DNA from: Myxococcales bacterium | GTDB taxonomy: Bacteria; Myxococcota; Polyangia; Fen-1088 | Length of the DNA: 7,269 nt | Reading direction: 5' to 3' | Assembly (NCBI GenBank): GCA_003157315.1 | Contig: PMJE01000293.1 | Span: forward strand, 321 to 7,589 | Shown here: one piece after another, positions 5,286 through 7,269 of the stretch | Layout: each line of letters starts with the position of its first letter | Numbering within the stretch: the first letter of the stretch is position 1 | Notes under the pieces: model-generated | The model's input: only the letters and a program-made list of their open reading frames with translations | Database searches by the model: none | What the model was told of the DNA's origin: nothing | Translations under genes and position numbers: made by a program

Positions 5286-6851
5286 TCAGAACCCGCTTGC
5301 CTTCTTGGCGACCGCGAGAAGCCCGACCGTGGGGTCGTTCACCACGACCTTGCCGAAAATCGTCAGGTCAGCGGCGTCTCCGGTGTAGGCCTTCATGAGG
5401 TTGTAGAACAGGGAAAACCAATCGTCATCCGCCATCGAATTCGCGAGGTTGTTGTCGTCAGCCGCCCACGCGAGGGTTCCAATTCCACGCGCGAGTGCGC
5501 TGGCCATAAGATCAGCGGGCGCCAGGTTGGTCGGCGACGGCCCAATGTTGCGGCCAGGTCCGAACTCGCCGATCAGGAACGCAAGCCCGGTTGCCTTGAG
5601 CCGGTCGAGGTTGGTGTCTAGTGTCGTGACGTCCGGGGTGCCGCCGTAAACGTGGAGCGAGAAAACGACGTTGTGCAACGGATCGGCTGCGAGCACAGCC
5701 GCTCCGTACTTCGCGATGTCATCGACGTCCTGCCCGCAGCCACCGCTGTCAATCATCAGCAGACCGGCATATCCGGCGGTGCGCATGCGCCCAACTGCGG
5801 TGATGTACTGGTCGCGCCAGACCGTCGAGTTTGCGGGGCCGGCCTCGTTCGAGATGTTGATCATCGAGGCACGTTCGTATTTCTTCCACGCGGCGGCCTC
5901 GGCCACCCAGGCGTCCACATCCGCGGCGAGCGTGGTCGCAAAGGTACTGCTCTCCATGCAGGTCGCCTCCCAGCGCCCAGGGATCACGACGATATGGGCG
6001 GCGTAGAAGCGATCGAAGAGGGTTGTCGTTGTCGCGTTTGGCAGACGGAAGTAGAGATTCACGCGCACGGCGTTGGTTCCGGTCAGCTCGAGCCCATTGT
6101 TTTCCTGGTCGACGTGGGCCTTGTTCACACCCCAAGGCAGAAAGGCCGCGCCAGTTGCGTCGAAGATCTGCCCGTTCGCGACGAACATCGTGCCTCCCAG
6201 CGTGGCGTCGAATGGGGCAGGCGGGGCATCACCGGTCGGCCCGTCGCTGGCGACGTCGCCGTGGACGTCAGCGCGGGCATCCACCGCGTTGCCCGGTCCG
6301 TCGTGCAGCACATCGGCTGAGAGGTCAGTGTGAGCATCCGCTGCATTGCCCGGTCCGTCATGCAGCACATCGGCTGAGAGGTCCGCCCCGGCATCGGTGG
6401 CTGTGCCGCCCGTCGCGGTGGTCGCGCCGCCAGTAGCGCTAGTTCGCCCACCGGCAGCGGTCGTCGCACCTCCCGTCGCGGTGGTTCGACCACCACTAGC
6501 GGTGGTCGCGCCGCCAGTCGCGGTGGTTCGACCACCACTAGCGGTGGTCGCGCCGCCAGTCGCGGTGGGTTGCCCACCACTAGCGGTCGTCGTGCCGCCC
6601 GATCCCGCCGTCGCTGTGCCACCGGTCGAAGCAGTCGTGCTGGTGGTTCCGCCGGTTGCGCTGGTTTCCGGACTCGTGCGTCCGCCCGTTTCCGCGGTCC
6701 CGCCGTTGCCGCCCGGGACGCCCGATCCACCGGTCGCCGTGCCGCCCCCGGAAGAACTGCAAGCGGCGAACAAGAATCCCGCAGCTAGGATGGCCAGGAG
6801 ATTCCCCTTCATGCCCAAGGCCGTGGGCTCGACGCATGTCGTGGTGTGCAT
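5286..6851 (-). CDS. Lipoprotein with glycoside hydrolase family 5 domain, beta-mannanase-like (GH5_8-like)
   Basis: The ATG at 6851-6849 (521 aa) is chosen because GGAGG lies 5 nt upstream; longer starts up to 6923 lack this support. A signal peptide (LLAILAAGFLFAAC) ends at Cys31, a good lipobox. Residues 33-152 are a Gly/Thr/Ala tether with 14-residue repeats, then an Asp/Ala/Val segment with 19-residue repeats (157-about 210). The catalytic domain spans about 218-500. It has R263 in NAVRVNL, the acid/base pair N335-E336 in NISNEAG, IDSGGCGQ, DPLHNVVFSLHVYG with H400 and Y402, and the nucleophile E429 in LIGEFG. The order and spacing resemble GH5_8 mannanases, which cleave beta-1,4-mannan, but the substrate is inferred. 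Oddity: where such enzymes usually have AWSW, this one has AWAADDNN, so an active-site aromatic may be missing. It is probably displayed on the outer membrane. Confidence 0.87.
   Translation of the reverse strand: MHTTTCVEPTALGMKGNLLAILAAGFLFAACSSSGGGTATGGSGVPGGNGGTAETGGRTSPETSATGGTTSTTASTGGTATAGSGGTTTASGGQPTATGGATTASGGRTTATGGATTASGGRTTATGGATTAAGGRTSATGGATTATGGTATDAGADLSADVLHDGPGNAADAHTDLSADVLHDGPGNAVDARADVHGDVASDGPTGDAPPAPFDATLGGTMFVANGQIFDATGAAFLPWGVNKAHVDQENNGLELTGTNAVRVNLYFRLPNATTTTLFDRFYAAHIVVIPGRWEATCMESSTFATTLAADVDAWVAEAAAWKKYERASMINISNEAGPANSTVWRDQYITAVGRMRTAGYAGLLMIDSGGCGQDVDDIAKYGAAVLAADPLHNVVFSLHVYGGTPDVTTLDTNLDRLKATGLAFLIGEFGPGRNIGPSPTNLAPADLMASALARGIGTLAWAADDNNLANSMADDDWFSLFYNLMKAYTGDAADLTIFGKVVVNDPTVGLLAVAKKASGF
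6270..6383 (-). repeat. Two-copy 57-bp tandem repeat in the GH5 lipoprotein gene
   Basis: Copies at 6270-6326 and 6327-6383 match at 50 of 57 positions by eye, and all seven differences are transitions. Each encodes a 19-residue unit beginning DLSADVLHDGPGNA; a third, diverged unit (DVHGDVASDGP) follows toward the catalytic domain. The acidic Asp/Ala/Val linker sits between the Gly/Thr tether and the GH5 domain. Confidence 0.85.
6435..6602 (-). repeat. 42-bp tandem repeat array in the GH5 lipoprotein tether, two copies perfect
   Basis: Copies at 6477-6518 and 6519-6560 are identical over 42 bp; diverged copies flank them at 6435-6476 and 6561-6602. The unit encodes 14 residues, GGATTASGGRTTAT, so gain or loss of a unit keeps the reading frame. 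Each perfect unit contains GGTGGT-TCG-ACCACC and, overlapping it, GACCACC-ACTAGC-GGTGGTC, which could form competing short hairpins. Identity at synonymous positions suggests a recent duplication. Confidence 0.9.
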
Positions 6852-6856
6852 CGGTT

Positions 6857-6861
6857 CCTCC
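6857..6861 (-). promoter_or_regulatory. Ribosome-binding site that sets the GH5 lipoprotein start
   Basis: Plus-strand cctcc reads GGAGG on the minus strand and lies 5 nt before the ATG at 6851-6849. The other in-frame ATGs, at 6923, 6863 and 6812, have no comparable sequence upstream, so this site decides the start. Confidence 0.75.
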
Positions 6862-6950
6862 ATGAATTGCGGTAAGTGGGTTCCCGTTTCAGGGTACACC
6901 AATCGGCGGCGAGGTTGTGACATTCAATGCCGGGTATGGGGACGGTGGCC

Positions 6951-6989
6951 TTGACCGCTCATGCATACGGATGTACGTATAATCGTATG
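6951..6989 (+). promoter_or_regulatory. Putative promoter and operator of the toxin-antitoxin pair
   Basis: A perfect -10 hexamer TATAAT lies at 6978-6983. The best -35-like element, TTGACC (6951-6956), is 21 bp away, longer than the usual 16-18, so the promoter may be weak or activator-dependent. The -10 box is flanked directly by TACG (6974-6977) and CGTA (6984-6987), and more widely by CATACG (6964-6969) and CGTATG (6984-6989), giving nested inverted repeats. Ribbon-helix-helix antitoxins normally repress their own promoter by binding such repeats, so this is a good candidate autoregulatory operator (inference). Confidence 0.5.
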
Positions 6990-7211
6990 AATCGTCGTGC
7001 AGTGCCGGAAACCCGGCGGGTGACCGCCAACCTTCCCGTTAGGCTGGTCGATGACGCATGTCAGGTAACCGGCAAGGGCATCACGGAGACACTGGTGGCA
7101 GGATTGGAGCGGGTGAAACGCTCGGCTGCGGCCGCCAAGGCACGCGCGCTCAAGGGGAAGCTCCATCTGACGATCGATATCGAGACCTCTCGTGAGCGCG
7201 CTCGTCATTGA
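6987..7211 (+). CDS. Antitoxin of a type II toxin-antitoxin pair, VapB-like, probable ribbon-helix-helix
   Basis: A small protein of 74 aa from the ATG at 6987. Residues 11-15 (RVTAN) would form the DNA-contacting strand; LPVRLVDDACQVTGKGITETLVAGLERV has the helix-turn-helix layout of ribbon-helix-helix antitoxins, which bind operator DNA as dimers. The basic/Ala-rich segment after it and the C-terminal KLHLTIDIETSRERAR would be the flexible part that neutralises the toxin. An in-frame ATG at 6927 would add 20 residues but places the putative promoter inside the gene. No Shine-Dalgarno precedes 6987 and the TATAAT ends 3 nt before it, so the transcript may be leaderless or translation may begin at a GTG (7002). 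The toxin gene overlaps its last 20 bases, the usual coupling in VapBC. The call rests largely on that pairing. Confidence 0.78.
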   Translation: MNRRAVPETRRVTANLPVRLVDDACQVTGKGITETLVAGLERVKRSAAAAKARALKGKLHLTIDIETSRERARH

Positions 7212-7269
7212 TACTTCGTCCTGGATCGCGTACTTCCGGGAGGGGAGCGGCGATGCCATCATCGAGCCC
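7192..7269 (+). CDS. PIN-domain toxin, VapC-like, N-terminal fragment (3' end outside window)
   Basis: Starting at GTG 7192, 26 codons are readable to the window edge: (M)SALVIDTSSWIAYFRE and onward to IIEP. The hydrophobic strand followed by D7-T8-S9 and W-I-A-Y-F is the classic start of PIN-domain ribonucleases, D7 being the first of the conserved metal-binding acidic residues. VapC toxins cleave tRNA or rRNA and arrest growth when the antitoxin is lost. The start overlaps the antitoxin gene by 20 bp in another frame, which is typical of translationally coupled toxin-antitoxin operons. The rest of the active site lies outside the window, so activity cannot be judged. Confidence 0.82.
   Translation, partial: MSALVIDTSSWIAYFREGSGDAIIEP

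Noticed and set aside
5652..6320. Plus-strand open frame of 222 codons opposite the GH5 domain.
   Set aside because: It covers the conserved catalytic region in antisense and shows no recognisable domain; high GC explains the lack of stops.
6435..6602. CRISPR array, because of regular repeats.
   Set aside because: The repeats are directly adjacent with no spacers, in phase with a coding frame and encode a Gly/Thr tether.
6346..6954. Plus-strand open frame of 202 codons with PPVAVVxPP repeats.
   Set aside because: It mirrors the 42-bp repeats of the GH5 lipoprotein gene. The minus-strand frame has signal peptide, lipobox and catalytic domain, so this one is a shadow.
1..7269. Mobile element, prophage or genomic island boundary.
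   Set aside because: No transposase, integrase, tRNA end or terminal inverted repeats are visible; a toxin-antitoxin pair alone is not enough.

Overview
The window is GC-rich bacterial chromosome, most likely from a myxobacterium-type organism (Myxococcota, Polyangia or a relative). This is inferred from style, not from a marker gene. Three separate genes encode lipoproteins in which a lipobox cysteine is followed by a long low-complexity tether (Gly-Gly-Ser, Thr/Asn, or Gly/Thr/Ala plus Asp/Ala/Val) before a folded domain, a design common in that phylum. No phage, IS, CRISPR, tRNA or rRNA features are visible.

Layout. Bases 1-720 (+) hold the C-terminal part of a malic enzyme cut by the window edge, followed by a small hairpin. 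Next on the plus strand come a secreted lipoprotein with a Gly-Ser tether and a BNR_4-type beta-propeller (756-2672) and, 27 bp later, a class I SAM-dependent methyltransferase with an N-terminal CxxC...CxxC module (2700-3581). These converge on a minus-strand block. Read in its own direction, that block contains a lipoprotein with a glycoside hydrolase family 5 domain (6851-5286), a 237-bp gap, a cysteine-rich lipoprotein (5048-4311) and, 30 bp later, an NADP/F420-dependent oxidoreductase-family protein (4280-3609). At the right edge, on the plus strand, lie an antitoxin (6987-7211) and the first 26 codons of an overlapping PIN-domain toxin, together a VapBC-type module. A consensus TATAAT sits inside an inverted repeat at the antitoxin start.

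How the genes fit together. The two enzyme-like lipoproteins, the BNR_4 propeller and the GH5 protein, look like outer-surface or secreted polysaccharide-active proteins. They suit a saprophytic or predatory bacterium that degrades plant, algal or microbial glycans. They lie on opposite strands, so they are neighbours rather than an operon. The methyltransferase may be co-transcribed with the propeller gene, and the oxidoreductase with the cysteine-rich lipoprotein, but no shared pathway can be read from sequence. The malic enzyme and the toxin-antitoxin pair appear unrelated to these. I do not see a clearly new multi-gene system. The most notable points are the nucleotide-perfect tandem repeats in the GH5 lipoprotein tether, a non-standard active-site wall in its GH5 domain, lyase-like residues in the propeller, and the promoter/operator arrangement of the toxin-antitoxin pair.
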